Shown: positions 17,338 to 28,360, numbered from the stretch's first letter. The stretch: 64,000 bases of DNA from an uncultured Bacteroidota bacterium (GCA_902595555.1 CACJQM010000003.1:186001-250000), one strand, 5' to 3'. Numbers and translations: made by a program. Notes: generated by a model not told the origin, from the sequence alone.

Positions 17338-19645
17338 TTGTATAAAGTAGTACTTCATCTTCATCTCCCTTAGTTGTTATAAAATCTTGATTAACTCCCA
17401 CAGCAACATCAAGATCAGATGCTGAAAAAATGGGAAAGCTTGGTAATTTTCCAATTTTATTAAAAAGATAAGATTGACTATTATCTTTATCTCTTAAATG
17501 GAAATAAGTTTTATCTTTTTTGCCAAGAATATTTAAACCTACAAAGTCACCATATGGAATTTTAAATTCGTTGTTATTTATTAATATTCTTCCATTAGAA
17601 TGAATGAACAGATTGTTCTCATCAGCATAAATTAGATGTTTTTCGTCCGGCAACTGTTTAGATGAAACTTTTCCGTTTAACTCAACTCTTATTAGTTGAT
17701 TTAAATTATTTATTGTCACAAATGAATTTGAATTAGCATAGAAATTATTCTGGCCAATAATTAAATTTTTTGGCAGTTTAATTCTAATATTTCCTCTTCT
17801 ATCCAAAATTAAAGGAACTCCATCTTTTCCAACTAATACTAAATAATCCTTGTTTGATATTCTTATATGTTTAATTTTTTGTTCAATTTCGGATTTTAAT
17901 TTTGTTCTTTTAAAACCTCTTACATTATTGAAATTTGAGTCTAACATTTTGATAGTATTACCATTCTGAATTACGAACCTATAATTACGATTTTTATCAT
18001 AGTCAAAAACAGATAAGTACTTGTTCGACTGAGATTTTTTTAAAGTAATTTTTTTAACATAATTTCCTTTAATATCCAATACTATAAATTCTTTTTCTGT
18101 GAGAAATACAAATTGCAATCTATTGTTTTTATATATATCAACCTGATATATTTCACTAATTACTTTAGAATCCAATTTCTTTTCAAAAACTATTTCCTGA
18201 TCTAAGCCTAGAAGTATCAAATTTAAATTTGAATCTTGGAAGATAATGTTTTTTTCACCTGATTTATAATTGTTTATAAATGTTGGATTTACAATAATTT
18301 CATTTTTTAATTTTTTTGAAAATTTTAAATTCAAATTTTTATTTTTCTTTAAATCAAAACTTGGAGTTGTATAAAGAGATTTAAAGTTGCTATTACCTTT
18401 AAGTTCGTAATTGGAAAACCAGAAAGGAAAAACTTTATTGTCTTCATTATCGGTATTATTGACTATTTCAAAATATGTTGTTTTGTTAGGAATAAATTCT
18501 AAAAATTTTATAAAATTTTCATCCTGTGATATTAGAGATCTGTTATTATAATTTAAAATTAGATTTTGTATTACATTTAGATCATTTGAAAGTATTAAAA
18601 AGTTATTAATCTTAGTTACATAATCAAAACTTTCAGAGATTTTAAAATCAAGGACATCAAACTCCGAAAGATTTAAATTACTTCCACTATATATTGTTTG
18701 ACCTCTATATTTTGTTAGTTGAGTAAATGATTTTAGGTAATCTTCTATGTTAAAATTCTCATAATCAAAAATTAGAATAGACTCACCATTAATATTCACC
18801 TCTCCAATTTCTTTAACCTCCAAAAAAACTGAATCCAATTTTTTTTCTTGGAAATTTTCGTTGTTGATAAAGGTATTATAGTTATTGTCAATTACATTTT
18901 TGTTAAAACTCATTCTTTTAAAAAAAGTAAAATTGTTGGGAATTATATTTAAAATATCAGATTTTGATTTATTTAAACTTTGAAGAATATTGATTTTTCT
19001 ATTTTCTTTGTCTCTCTCTGATATACCTAAAATATTTATATCATCATTTTCTAAATCAAATTCGTACTGTATCCAATTAGAATACTTGGATATATTTTCA
19101 TCATTTCTATTAAATTTTACTTTTTTATAGTTTTCTGAAACATTTAGTGATATGTTTTTCGTCTTTGACAAATGAAGTTTTTTAAACTCTATGAAATTCT
19201 GATTTTTATTGAACGTAGCCCCTCTCAATACATTTTCAATGAGTAGTTTATCATTAGAGATCAATAAATACTGATCTATTTTAGAAATGTAAAAATCTTT
19301 CTGTTTAAATATTTTTAACCCACTGTAATTTATAGTGTCGACAATAAATTTTTTGTCAATATTTAAATCTTGTGATTTTTGAATAATAATTCCGTTGATT
19401 TTGTTTTTTCCACTTTTATGAAAGCTATAAGTTAGTTCATCAGATGGATTCAATAAATTAATATCGTCTAAATCTAGGTCAATAGAATTTGATATAAAGT
19501 TGATTGTCTCATAGTCAATATCATTGACATTGTCAATGCTTAAAACCAATAAAGGGTTATCAGGAATTTTATCGATGATTAAGGATTGTTCATTAACATT
19601 ACTGCATGAAAAAAAAATAAACAATAAAATTGCAAGCCTTTTCAA
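17330..19645 (-). CDS. Large lipoprotein of unknown function, linked to rnhB
   Basis: A 771-residue protein starting at TTG (19643-19645) with a lipoprotein signal, lipidated at Cys14 (FFSC). The N-terminal half repeats short units such as YISKIDQYLLISND and VTKINNFLILSND, reminiscent of DUF3352-type surface proteins. The C-terminal half has regularly spaced strands (FLTEKEFIVLDIKGN, YLVLVGKDGVPLILDRRGN, FVTINNLNQLIRVELNGK) that look like a beta-propeller. I do not recognise a named family and see no catalytic motif. It follows rnhB by 24 bases on the same strand, so it is probably cotranscribed. A structural or binding role at the outer membrane is a guess. Confidence 0.7.
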   Translation of the reverse strand: MKRLAILLFIFFSCSNVNEQSLIIDKIPDNPLLVLSIDNVNDIDYETINFISNSIDLDLDDINLLNPSDELTYSFHKSGKNKINGIIIQKSQDLNIDKKFIVDTINYSGLKIFKQKDFYISKIDQYLLISNDKLLIENVLRGATFNKNQNFIEFKKLHLSKTKNISLNVSENYKKVKFNRNDENISKYSNWIQYEFDLENDDINILGISERDKENRKINILQSLNKSKSDILNIIPNNFTFFKRMSFNKNVIDNNYNTFINNENFQEKKLDSVFLEVKEIGEVNINGESILIFDYENFNIEDYLKSFTQLTKYRGQTIYSGSNLNLSEFDVLDFKISESFDYVTKINNFLILSNDLNVIQNLILNYNNRSLISQDENFIKFLEFIPNKTTYFEIVNNTDNEDNKVFPFWFSNYELKGNSNFKSLYTTPSFDLKKNKNLNLKFSKKLKNEIIVNPTFINNYKSGEKNIIFQDSNLNLILLGLDQEIVFEKKLDSKVISEIYQVDIYKNNRLQFVFLTEKEFIVLDIKGNYVKKITLKKSQSNKYLSVFDYDKNRNYRFVIQNGNTIKMLDSNFNNVRGFKRTKLKSEIEQKIKHIRISNKDYLVLVGKDGVPLILDRRGNIRIKLPKNLIIGQNNFYANSNSFVTINNLNQLIRVELNGKVSSKQLPDEKHLIYADENNLFIHSNGRILINNNEFKIPYGDFVGLNILGKKDKTYFHLRDKDNSQSYLFNKIGKLPSFPIFSASDLDVAVGVNQDFITTKGDEDEVLLYTIN

Positions 19646-19669
19646 ATCTTTAAATACAAAAATAAAAAA

Positions 19670-20266
19670 TCAAATTTTAATTTTTAATTGTTTTTCAACT
19701 AGATTAAAACTTTTTCTGTGGTGTTTAGTTATTCCATAATTTCTTATGGCTAGTCTGTGCTTTGAAGTTCCATAACCTTTATTGTTAATCCAGTCATATT
19801 TTGGAAAATTTAAATGTAGATCTTCCATAATTTTATCCCTGTGTACTTTTGCTAGTATAGATGCTGCTGCAATACTTTGATAAATATTATCACCCTTCAC
19901 TATACACTTATATTTTATTTTTTTTTCAGTTTTAAACTTATTTCCATCAATAATGGTATAATCAATTTTATTATGGATTTTGGATATTGCATTATTCATT
20001 GCTAAGAATGTAGATTCTAGAATGTTAATAGAATCAATTATTTTAGGAGATATATCAATTATTGCATAATCTAATGAGCATTCAATAATTTCATTAAACA
20101 AATCAAGCCTATCACTTTTATTTAACTTTTTTGAATCTTTTATAAATGAATTTTTATATTTTTTTGGAAGCACAACAGCAGCTGCAGTGACTGGACCAGC
20201 CAAACAACCTCTACCAGCCTCATCAATCCCACAAACAAAAATTTTGTTATCAAAGACTTTTAACAT
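19670..20266 (-). CDS. rnhB: Ribonuclease HII
   Basis: A 198-residue enzyme that removes ribonucleotides from DNA and RNA primers. The signature CGIDEAGRGCLAGPV carries catalytic Asp15 and Glu16; AAASILAKVHRD and YGTSKH follow as in type 2 RNases H. Length is standard and the ATG is well placed. It heads a two-gene unit with the large lipoprotein downstream and is divergent from the porin gene. An imperfect promoter element (TTAATTTG, minus strand) lies 7 bases before the start. Confidence 0.95.
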   Translation of the reverse strand: MLKVFDNKIFVCGIDEAGRGCLAGPVTAAAVVLPKKYKNSFIKDSKKLNKSDRLDLFNEIIECSLDYAIIDISPKIIDSINILESTFLAMNNAISKIHNKIDYTIIDGNKFKTEKKIKYKCIVKGDNIYQSIAAASILAKVHRDKIMEDLHLNFPKYDWINNKGYGTSKHRLAIRNYGITKHHRKSFNLVEKQLKIKI

Positions 20267-20320
20267 AAAGACCCAAATTAATAGATTAATTATTTTAAAT
20301 CTATAACTTTATTAATAATA

Positions 20321-22228
20321 ATGAGATATTTAATTTTATTATTCTGCTTTTTAAATTGTTACACTAATTTATCTCAAGACAATCCGATTAGAAATAACAA
20401 TCCAACTGGTGGCTTTTTTAATAAAGTAAAAGATAGTATGTCAATTGATAACTTCAAGTTTGATATTAATAAATTAAAATATTTTGGAATAAGTAATGAT
20501 ACAGTTCTTTTAGACACATCATTAACAATAAAAAAATATTATAAATTTAATTACAGAAAAAAAGACAATTTAGAGCTCTTAAAATTCAATAATGTTGGTC
20601 AGGTTTATAATAATTTGAGTTTTAACCCTAAAAAAAATAATTTCTCAACAATAGGTTATACAGCAAATCATCCTTTACTGATAGGTAAAAATGATTACAA
20701 ATTTTATGATGTTGCATATCCTGTAACTGAACTGTTTTTTAAATCAGTTTTTTCCCAAGGTCAGCTAACAGATGCTTTATTTACCTCTAATATTAATAGA
20801 AATACAAATTTTTTATTGGCATTTAAAGCCTTGAGAAGTTTAGGTAAATATCAAAATAGCCTTTCAGGATCAAAACATTTCAGATTCGGATTTTCATTTG
20901 TAAATGAAAATCTTGATTCTAAGTTGTTTTTTATAAGCCAGAAGCTTGAAAAGAAAGAAAATGGCGGATTGAATGATGCATCATTGATCAATTTTATCTC
21001 AGGTGATGAAGAATTTAAAGAAAGATCTAAGCTAAATGTAAATTTTGAAGATGCTGAAAATATTTTTCAAACAAGAAATCTATTTTTTAATAATAAACTT
21101 TTAATAATTAACAAAAATAAAAACTTAGTCTTTTTAAGTTATAATTTGGACTATGAAACAACAAATAACAAATATCAACAGGATCAGGCAAGTTATTTAT
21201 ATGGATCTATCGATCCAAATAAGAGTGGGATTAATGATCATTATAAATTTAGATCATTAAAAAATAAATTTTCAATACATACAAAAACTAAGTTTTTTGA
21301 TGAATTAACATTTGGTTATATAAATTTCAATTATAACTTCTTTGAAGTTGGAGAATCATTAGAAAAAATATCGGGAGAAAATACAAGCTTGGTTCACGGA
21401 AAATTTCTAAAGAAATTTGAAAAATCAAAAATCCAATTCAATATTAATCAAAAGTTAAATGGTAAAAGAGTTGGTAATAATTTTGACTTAAGTTTTGAAT
21501 CGTTGGCTTCAAATAAATTCAACTATAAATTAAATTTTAATAGCATACAGTCCCATCCAGGTTTGATTTATGATATTTATCAAAGTGATTATGATAATAT
21601 CAGTTTTAATAACAATCATAAATTATCTGATATCAAAAGTTTAGATCTTAAATTATATTATGAAAAGTTTGGTAATCTAAATATTGGTTACTCAAATATT
21701 ACAAATCATTTTTATTTAACAGTCGATAGTTCACAGCAAAATAAGCTCAAACCATTTATTAATCAATATGATGGAAATATTAATTATCTAAAAATCAGAT
21801 ATAATAAAGAGTTTAAATTTGGGATATTTAGTTTAGATAATTCCATAATTTTTCAAAATGTCAAACAAAATGAGCAAATAATTAATTTGCCAAAACTTTT
21901 GATCAGAAACACATTGTATATTTCAGAAAAGGTTTTTAAAAACGTACTTGATCTTCAGACTGGAATTAGCCTTAAAACATTTTCAAAATTTTATTCTAAT
22001 GAATATAATCCACTTTTATCTACTTTTCACATACAAACATCAAATAAAATTGGAGGATATCCAATTTTAGATTTTTTTCTAAATGCAAAAATCAGACAAA
22101 CAAGAATCTTCTTTATTGCAGAGCATATTAATTCATCTTTTTCAGCAGGAAAGTTCTTGTCCTCACCAACAAGCCCATATAGAGATAGTAATATAAGATT
22201 TGGATTAAGATGGAATTTATTTAACTAA
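20321..22228 (+). CDS. Putative outer-membrane porin (Porin_10-like)
   Basis: A 635-residue protein with a signal peptide (about 1-19, ending NLSQ). The body is a long series of alternating amphipathic strands with aromatic girdle residues, and the chain ends in an outer-membrane-style strand (IRFGLRWNLFN) with a terminal aromatic. A FNNVGQVYNNL segment near the start and YPVTELFF with TNINR-type turns match the putative porin family seen beside rnhB in Flavobacteriia. Substrate is unknown. The gene overlaps the convergent gltD by 12 bases. Confidence 0.85.
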   Translation: MRYLILLFCFLNCYTNLSQDNPIRNNNPTGGFFNKVKDSMSIDNFKFDINKLKYFGISNDTVLLDTSLTIKKYYKFNYRKKDNLELLKFNNVGQVYNNLSFNPKKNNFSTIGYTANHPLLIGKNDYKFYDVAYPVTELFFKSVFSQGQLTDALFTSNINRNTNFLLAFKALRSLGKYQNSLSGSKHFRFGFSFVNENLDSKLFFISQKLEKKENGGLNDASLINFISGDEEFKERSKLNVNFEDAENIFQTRNLFFNNKLLIINKNKNLVFLSYNLDYETTNNKYQQDQASYLYGSIDPNKSGINDHYKFRSLKNKFSIHTKTKFFDELTFGYINFNYNFFEVGESLEKISGENTSLVHGKFLKKFEKSKIQFNINQKLNGKRVGNNFDLSFESLASNKFNYKLNFNSIQSHPGLIYDIYQSDYDNISFNNNHKLSDIKSLDLKLYYEKFGNLNIGYSNITNHFYLTVDSSQQNKLKPFINQYDGNINYLKIRYNKEFKFGIFSLDNSIIFQNVKQNEQIINLPKLLIRNTLYISEKVFKNVLDLQTGISLKTFSKFYSNEYNPLLSTFHIQTSNKIGGYPILDFFLNAKIRQTRIFFIAEHINSSFSAGKFLSSPTSPYRDSNIRFGLRWNLFN

Positions 22229-23680
22229 GGGTAAGTCACCTTTTATTTTTGAAGGTAAATTAGAGTAACCCATTAAATGTTCATCAATTCTGTAAGCAGC
22301 TTCTCTTCCCTCAGAGATAGCCCAAACAATTAGAGACTGCCCTCTTCTTAAGTCACCAGCAGCAAAAACTTTTTTGTTTGAAGTCATGTAGTTTTTAGTT
22401 AAAGGTTTGTTAAACTCATCTGTTTTTAGGTTGAGCCCGCTATAAATATTTTTTTCAGGTCCAGTAAAACCAAGTGCAAGCAGTACCATGTCACAAGGCC
22501 ATATTTTTTCAGTACCATCAATTTCAATTAATCTTGATTTTTGACCATCAATTTTTTTCCATTCAACTTCAATCGTTTTGAGCCCTGTCAATTTTCCACT
22601 TTTATCTGATATAAATTCCTTAGTTAATATTGACCATTTCCTTTTGCTGCCTTCCTCATGGGATGAGCTACTTTTCAAAGTGAAAGGCCAGTATGGCCAT
22701 GGATTCTCATTTGATCTCTGTTTAGGTGGTTTCGGTAGGATTTCAAAATTCACAACTGACTTTGCACCTTGACGGTTTGATGTCCCTATACAGTCAGATC
22801 CAGTATCTCCACCACCAATAACAATAACATTCTTGTTTTTAGCATTTAAACTTGAATGCATGTCAATTTTTTCATCAATTATTTGATTTTGATTTTTAAG
22901 AAAATCCATTGCTTGAATAATTCCTTTTGAGTCAGCTCCTGGAATAGGTAGTCCTCTTTTAATTGTAGCTCCACCACAAAGAAGGACAACATCATTTTTC
23001 GCATATAATTCTTCTATATCAATATCTTTACCTACTTCAGTTGATGTAATAAATTTTATTCCCTCCTCGATCATTAGGTCAATTCTCCTATCAATTATTG
23101 ATTTTTCTAATTTAAAATCTGGAATTCCATACCTTAAAAGTCCTCCAACTTTTTTATCTCTTTCATAAACTTGGACTGAATGTCCAGCATAATTTAGTTG
23201 TTGGGCCGCAGCTAGTCCAGCAGGTCCAGATCCAACAACAGCAATTTTTTTACCGGTTCTCCCAATCGGAACTTTTGCTTTTATCCAGCCCTCACTAAAA
23301 CCTCTTTCAACAATATATTTCTCAATTAACTCAATAGATACTGGTGGACTAATAAGCCCAAGAACACAGGCTGACTCGCACGGTGCAGGGCATAATCTAC
23401 CTGTGAATTCAGGAAAATTATTTGTTGAGTGTAAAATATCTAGAGCTTCCCTCCAACTTCTTCTGTGTACTGCGTCATTAAAATCAGGAATCATATTTCC
23501 TAGTGGACATCCACTGTGGCAAAATGGGACACCACAATCCATACATCTTGAGCCCTGTTTTTCTAATTCTTTATCTGATGGTTTTAAAGTAAATTCTTTA
23601 TAATTTTTAACTCTACTGTGAACAGGAATATTTTCCTCTTTAATTCTATCAAATTCTATAAATCCTCTTAATTTACCCAC
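22217..23680 (-). CDS. gltD: Glutamate synthase (NADPH) small subunit
   Basis: A 487-residue flavoprotein that passes electrons from NAD(P)H to the large subunit. N-terminal cysteines that coordinate Fe-S clusters are visible at 46, 49, 54 and 58 (CMDCGVPFCHSGCPLGN), with a second set around CPAPCESAC. The FAD-binding loop GSGPAG is at 150-155, and the second dinucleotide fold has VIGGGDTGSDC. The start is GTG at 23678-23680. It begins 3 bases after the gltB stop, so gltB-gltD form one transcript. Together they make glutamate from glutamine and 2-oxoglutarate. Confidence 0.96.
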   Translation of the reverse strand: MGKLRGFIEFDRIKEENIPVHSRVKNYKEFTLKPSDKELEKQGSRCMDCGVPFCHSGCPLGNMIPDFNDAVHRRSWREALDILHSTNNFPEFTGRLCPAPCESACVLGLISPPVSIELIEKYIVERGFSEGWIKAKVPIGRTGKKIAVVGSGPAGLAAAQQLNYAGHSVQVYERDKKVGGLLRYGIPDFKLEKSIIDRRIDLMIEEGIKFITSTEVGKDIDIEELYAKNDVVLLCGGATIKRGLPIPGADSKGIIQAMDFLKNQNQIIDEKIDMHSSLNAKNKNVIVIGGGDTGSDCIGTSNRQGAKSVVNFEILPKPPKQRSNENPWPYWPFTLKSSSSHEEGSKRKWSILTKEFISDKSGKLTGLKTIEVEWKKIDGQKSRLIEIDGTEKIWPCDMVLLALGFTGPEKNIYSGLNLKTDEFNKPLTKNYMTSNKKVFAAGDLRRGQSLIVWAISEGREAAYRIDEHLMGYSNLPSKIKGDLPLVK

Positions 23681-23683
23681 AAC

Positions 23684-26600
23684 TTAATTTATAATTTGAT
23701 TAATTTTTTCTTCAGCAAGTTTCTCTAACGCACGTTTGTATTCAATTGGCATTACTTTAATAAATTTTCTTTTACTCAATTCCCAATTTGATAAAATTTG
23801 TTTTGCAATTTCACTATTTGTGTGTGTAAAATGATTTTGAACCAATTCATAGATAATATCTAAATCCTGTAGCTCAGGCTTTTCAAGCTCAATGGATTCC
23901 ATATTGAAGTTTTTTGAGTCATATTCATTTTGATTGTTGTATATGTATGCAATTCCTCCGCTCATACCAGCTGCAAAATTTCGTCCTATTCCACCTAATA
24001 TTAAAGCGACACCACCTGTCATGTATTCACAACCATGGTCACCAATACCTTCAACAACTGCATATGCACCTGAATTTCTGACACAGAATCTTTCACCTGC
24101 AATTCCATTGATGTAAGCTTCACCGGATGTGGCACCATACAAAGCTACATTTCCAGTAATAATATTTTCATGAGATTTAAAAGTTGCTTTTTTAGGTTTT
24201 CTAACAATTATTGTCGCGCCAGATAAACCCTTTCCAAAGTAATCATTTGTGTTTCCATCTATTACCATTTTTAAACCTTTTGTTGAAAATGCCCCAAAGC
24301 TTTGACCAGCTGAACCTTCAAAATTTAGTTTCAAGGTATTTTTAGGTAAACCTTTAGCACCATATTTTTTTGATATTTCGTTGCTTAGGATTGCTCCAAC
24401 CGTTCTATCTGTATTCTTAATTTTATATTCAAGTGTCATTTCAATCTTCTTATCAATTGCCAACTTAGCTTGTTTTAATATTTTAAAATCAATTACATTA
24501 TTAAGATTATGGTTTTGTTTCTCTGTATTTTTTAATATTGTATTCTCGGCTAAATTAGGTTTGTAAAGAATTTTTGAAAGATCTATTCCCTTTATTTTAT
24601 AAAAATCTAGTGCATCTTTAGTGTCTAGTTTTTCACTTTTACCTATCATTTCGTCAACAGTTCTAAAACCTAAATTTGCCATAATTTCTCTTAATTCTTG
24701 AGCAACAAAATACATGTAGTTAATTACATGCTCAGGTTTACCTTTAAAATTCTTTCTTAGTTCTGGATCTGTTGTTGCTATTCCAACAGGACATGTATTT
24801 AAATGACATGCTCTCATCATAATGCATCCAGATGCAACAAGAGGAGCTGTTGAAAAACCAAACTCTTCAGCTCCTAGTAAGCAAGCAATTGCAACATCCC
24901 TGCCTGTTTTTAATTGTCCATCACATTCAATAACTACCCTGCTTCTCAAATCATTTAAAACTAATGTTTGTTGAGCTTCAGCAATTCCAAGTTCCCATGG
25001 TAACCCTGCATGTTTAAGTGAGGTAAGTGGCGAAGCACCAGTTCCTCCATCAAAGCCAGATATTAATATAACATCTGCCTTAGCTTTAGCAACTCCAGCT
25101 GCAATTGTACCAACACCAACTTCAGAAACTAGTTTGACATTTATTCTTGCATCTCTATTTGCATTTTTTAAATCATAAATAAGTTGTGCTAAGTCTTCAA
25201 TTGAATATATATCGTGATGAGGTGGGGGAGAAATTAATCCGACATAGGGCGTAGAGTTTCTAACTTTCGCTATCATTGGGTTAACCTTTGGACCTGGTAA
25301 TTGACCACCTTCACCAGGCTTGGCACCTTGTGCCATTTTAATTTGAATTTCATTTGCATTTGTTAAGTAGTGAGAACTTACTCCAAACCTACCTGATGCT
25401 ACTTGTTTTATTGAACTGTTCCTTGAATCGCCATTGTTTTGGGGTTTAAACCTTTTTGGATCTTCACCACCTTCTCCTGAATTACTTTTACCTCCAATTC
25501 TATTCATTGCAATAGCAAGATTTTCATGAGCTTCTTTACTTAGAGATCCGTAAGACATTGCACCAGTTTTAAACCTTTTAACTATTTCAGTCCATGGCTC
25601 AACTTCCTCAATTGGAATTGGATCGAATTCTGAAAATTTTAAAAGCCCTCGGAGAGTCATAAATTGTTCATTTTGCTTGTTTATAGCATCTGAGTAAACC
25701 TTATATGTTTCATAACTTTCTTCACGAACAGACTGTTGTAGTTTTGAAATTGTTAGAGGATTTAACATGTGAGCTTCACCATTCCTTCTCCATTTGTATT
25801 GACCGCCAATCTCCATACTAACAAATCCATCTTCCGATTCGTAAGCATTTTTAAGTCTAGTCGAAATTTCTTTCTCAATAACGTAAAGTCCAACTCCTTC
25901 AATTCTAGAAGGTGTGTTATTAAAATATTTATTTACGAACTTTTTTCTTAATCCCAAGGCTTCAAAAATTTGAGCACCACGGTAAGAATGTAAGGTGGAA
26001 ATACCAATCTTATTCATGACCTTTAGAATTCCCTTTGCTACTGCATTATTGTAGTTTATAATTGCTTCATCAAGTGTGTAATTTTCAAGTAAACCAATAT
26101 TATGGTGATATGTAATTATTTCATTTACCAAATATGGATTTATAGCACTAGCTCCATATCCAAATAACATTGAAAAGTGGTGAGGTTCCCTAGGTTCGGC
26201 AGATTCAATAACAATACCAAATTTAGATCTCTTTTTTCTTTTAATCATTGAATGGTGGACACACGAACATGCTAACAAGATTGGAATAGGAGCATATTTT
26301 TTATTGATATTTCTATCACTTATAATTATAATGTTGTGACCGTCATCTACTTTCTTTTCTACATCATTAACCATGTTTTCCAATGCTTGCTCCAGTCCAT
26401 TATGTCCTTTAGATAATTTGTAGATAGCTTTAACAGAAGAAGCTTTAAAATTAGGGTGCCTTATATATTTTATTTTGTCTAGGTCTTCATTTGAAATTAT
26501 TGGATTCTTAATTTTTAATTTTTTTGCGTGGTCTGGAATAATATCAAAAATATTATAATCACTTCCAATTGAGAGACTAGTATCTGTTACGATTTCCTCC

Positions 26601-28186
26601 CTAATTCCATCAAGAGGTGGGTTAGTTACTTGAGCAAATAGCTGTTTAAAATAATTGTATAGAAGTTGTGGTCTTTTTGATAAAACAGCTAATGGAGTAT
26701 CTGTCCCCATTGAACCAATCGCTTCCTTCCCTTTGACACACATCGGTATTATGATTGTTTTAAAATCTTCTTTGGTATAACCAAATATTTTTAATCTTGT
26801 TTCAAAAGATGTTTTTTCTTCGGGTGTTCTGTTTCCTGTATAGGGTATTTTACTTAACGGTAAAATATTTTCATCAACCCATTTTCTGTAAGGATGTTTG
26901 GAAACAACATCATTTTTAATCTCTTCATCTTCAATAATCCTTCCTGCTTTCATATCCACTAAAAACATTTTTCCAGGCTCTAGTCTCCCATGTCTCTCAA
27001 TATTTTCTGGCTTAATTTCTATTACTCCAGTCTCAGATGACATTACAACATATCCATCTTTAGTTACTGTATACCTTGAGGGCCTTAACCCGTTACGATC
27101 GAGGAGAGCACCTATATATTTTCCGTCTGTGAAAGGTATTGATGCCGGGCCATCCCATGGTTCCATCATACAACCATTAAATTCATAAAAAGCCTTTTTT
27201 TCATCACTCATAGACTGATGTTTCTCCCATGCTTCTGGAACTAACATCATCATGATTTCTGGTAAAGATCTTCCTGTCATTAATAATAATTCCAAAACCA
27301 TATCCATAGATGCTGAGTCAGACTTACCAGGAAGAATTATTGGAAAAATTTTATCAATTAGATCATCATCAATAAGGTCAGATTTTATTAGCTCTTCTCT
27401 TGAGACCATTCTACTTACATTACCTCTAAGAGTATTGATTTCGCCATTATGACACATGTATCTGAATGGCTGTGCCAAATCCCAAGTTGGAAATGTGTTT
27501 GTCGAAAATCTTTGATGAACTAGAGCCAGACTAGTTACAAGTTCTGGATTAGACAGATCGATGTAAAACCTTTCGATATCCTCAGGGATCAATAATCCTT
27601 TGTAAATTATTGTCCTATTGTGTAAACTTGAAAAATAAAAGAAGTTCTTTTGTGATAAAGGCGAACTATAAATTTTATTTTCAGCTACTTTTCTTGCTAG
27701 ATAAAGTTTTAAATTAAATTCCTTTTCATTTTGGTTATCATTTTCTTTGGTAATAAAGACTTGTTTAATGATGGGTTGTGATTTTGATGCAATTGACCCA
27801 ACTACTTTAGAGTTTACTGGAACATCTCTCCAACCAATTATCTTTAATTTTTGATGAATTATTTCATCCTCAAAAGTTTTTATACAATAATCTGCTTGAT
27901 TTGTTTTTTGTGGGAGAAATAACATTCCAACAGCATATTCACCAGGGTTAGGTAAATCAAATTCACATTCTTGTGAAAAAAATTGGTGTGGAATTTCAAT
28001 TAAAATACCAGCTCCGTCACCTGTTCTTCCATCAGAACTAACAGCACCTCTGTGCTCCAAGCAAGTCAGAATATTTAGAGCTCTGTGGATTATTTTATTT
28101 GTTTTTACGCCTTTTAAACTGCAAATAAAACCTGCCCCACAATTTTCATGTTCAAAAAGAGGATCATATAAGCCTTGTTTTTTCAT
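23684..28186 (-). CDS. gltB: Glutamate synthase large subunit
   Basis: A 1500-residue protein. I take ATG at 28186; a TTG one codon upstream is also in frame. The nucleophile of the N-terminal glutamine amidotransferase domain is Cys16 in HENCGAGFI, after a propeptide that must be removed. The central and FMN-binding synthase domains contain GEGGEDPKRFKPQNNGDSRN and QGAKPGEGGQLPG. The 3Fe-4S ligands are in CIMMRACHLNTCPVG. The C-terminal GXGXG beta-helix domain has GGVALILGGIGRNFAAGMSGG. All parts are present and length is standard. It is the upstream gene of gltBD. Confidence 0.97.
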   Translation of the reverse strand: MKKQGLYDPLFEHENCGAGFICSLKGVKTNKIIHRALNILTCLEHRGAVSSDGRTGDGAGILIEIPHQFFSQECEFDLPNPGEYAVGMLFLPQKTNQADYCIKTFEDEIIHQKLKIIGWRDVPVNSKVVGSIASKSQPIIKQVFITKENDNQNEKEFNLKLYLARKVAENKIYSSPLSQKNFFYFSSLHNRTIIYKGLLIPEDIERFYIDLSNPELVTSLALVHQRFSTNTFPTWDLAQPFRYMCHNGEINTLRGNVSRMVSREELIKSDLIDDDLIDKIFPIILPGKSDSASMDMVLELLLMTGRSLPEIMMMLVPEAWEKHQSMSDEKKAFYEFNGCMMEPWDGPASIPFTDGKYIGALLDRNGLRPSRYTVTKDGYVVMSSETGVIEIKPENIERHGRLEPGKMFLVDMKAGRIIEDEEIKNDVVSKHPYRKWVDENILPLSKIPYTGNRTPEEKTSFETRLKIFGYTKEDFKTIIIPMCVKGKEAIGSMGTDTPLAVLSKRPQLLYNYFKQLFAQVTNPPLDGIREEIVTDTSLSIGSDYNIFDIIPDHAKKLKIKNPIISNEDLDKIKYIRHPNFKASSVKAIYKLSKGHNGLEQALENMVNDVEKKVDDGHNIIIISDRNINKKYAPIPILLACSCVHHSMIKRKKRSKFGIVIESAEPREPHHFSMLFGYGASAINPYLVNEIITYHHNIGLLENYTLDEAIINYNNAVAKGILKVMNKIGISTLHSYRGAQIFEALGLRKKFVNKYFNNTPSRIEGVGLYVIEKEISTRLKNAYESEDGFVSMEIGGQYKWRRNGEAHMLNPLTISKLQQSVREESYETYKVYSDAINKQNEQFMTLRGLLKFSEFDPIPIEEVEPWTEIVKRFKTGAMSYGSLSKEAHENLAIAMNRIGGKSNSGEGGEDPKRFKPQNNGDSRNSSIKQVASGRFGVSSHYLTNANEIQIKMAQGAKPGEGGQLPGPKVNPMIAKVRNSTPYVGLISPPPHHDIYSIEDLAQLIYDLKNANRDARINVKLVSEVGVGTIAAGVAKAKADVILISGFDGGTGASPLTSLKHAGLPWELGIAEAQQTLVLNDLRSRVVIECDGQLKTGRDVAIACLLGAEEFGFSTAPLVASGCIMMRACHLNTCPVGIATTDPELRKNFKGKPEHVINYMYFVAQELREIMANLGFRTVDEMIGKSEKLDTKDALDFYKIKGIDLSKILYKPNLAENTILKNTEKQNHNLNNVIDFKILKQAKLAIDKKIEMTLEYKIKNTDRTVGAILSNEISKKYGAKGLPKNTLKLNFEGSAGQSFGAFSTKGLKMVIDGNTNDYFGKGLSGATIIVRKPKKATFKSHENIITGNVALYGATSGEAYINGIAGERFCVRNSGAYAVVEGIGDHGCEYMTGGVALILGGIGRNFAAGMSGGIAYIYNNQNEYDSKNFNMESIELEKPELQDLDIIYELVQNHFTHTNSEIAKQILSNWELSKRKFIKVMPIEYKRALEKLAEEKINQIIN

Positions 28187-28360
28187 CAAAATTCTTAGTG
28201 GAATTTGTTAAATTATTTAATAAATATTCAAATTTCGTGCCCTTCAATCATTATTTGTCATTTTATTACTATTAATATGAACTTTTCAATATCGAAGCTA
28301 TTTTTTTAATTTTTTTATATATTTTGGCTCGATAATTGAGAATTTGAAAAATTAAAAAAC

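Noticed and set aside
28190..28360. Possible riboswitch or regulatory RNA between gltB and nhaD
   Set aside because: The 171-base gap is very AT-rich with only an imperfect short palindrome (TCGATAATTGA) near nhaD; no stable fold or known motif could be supported.
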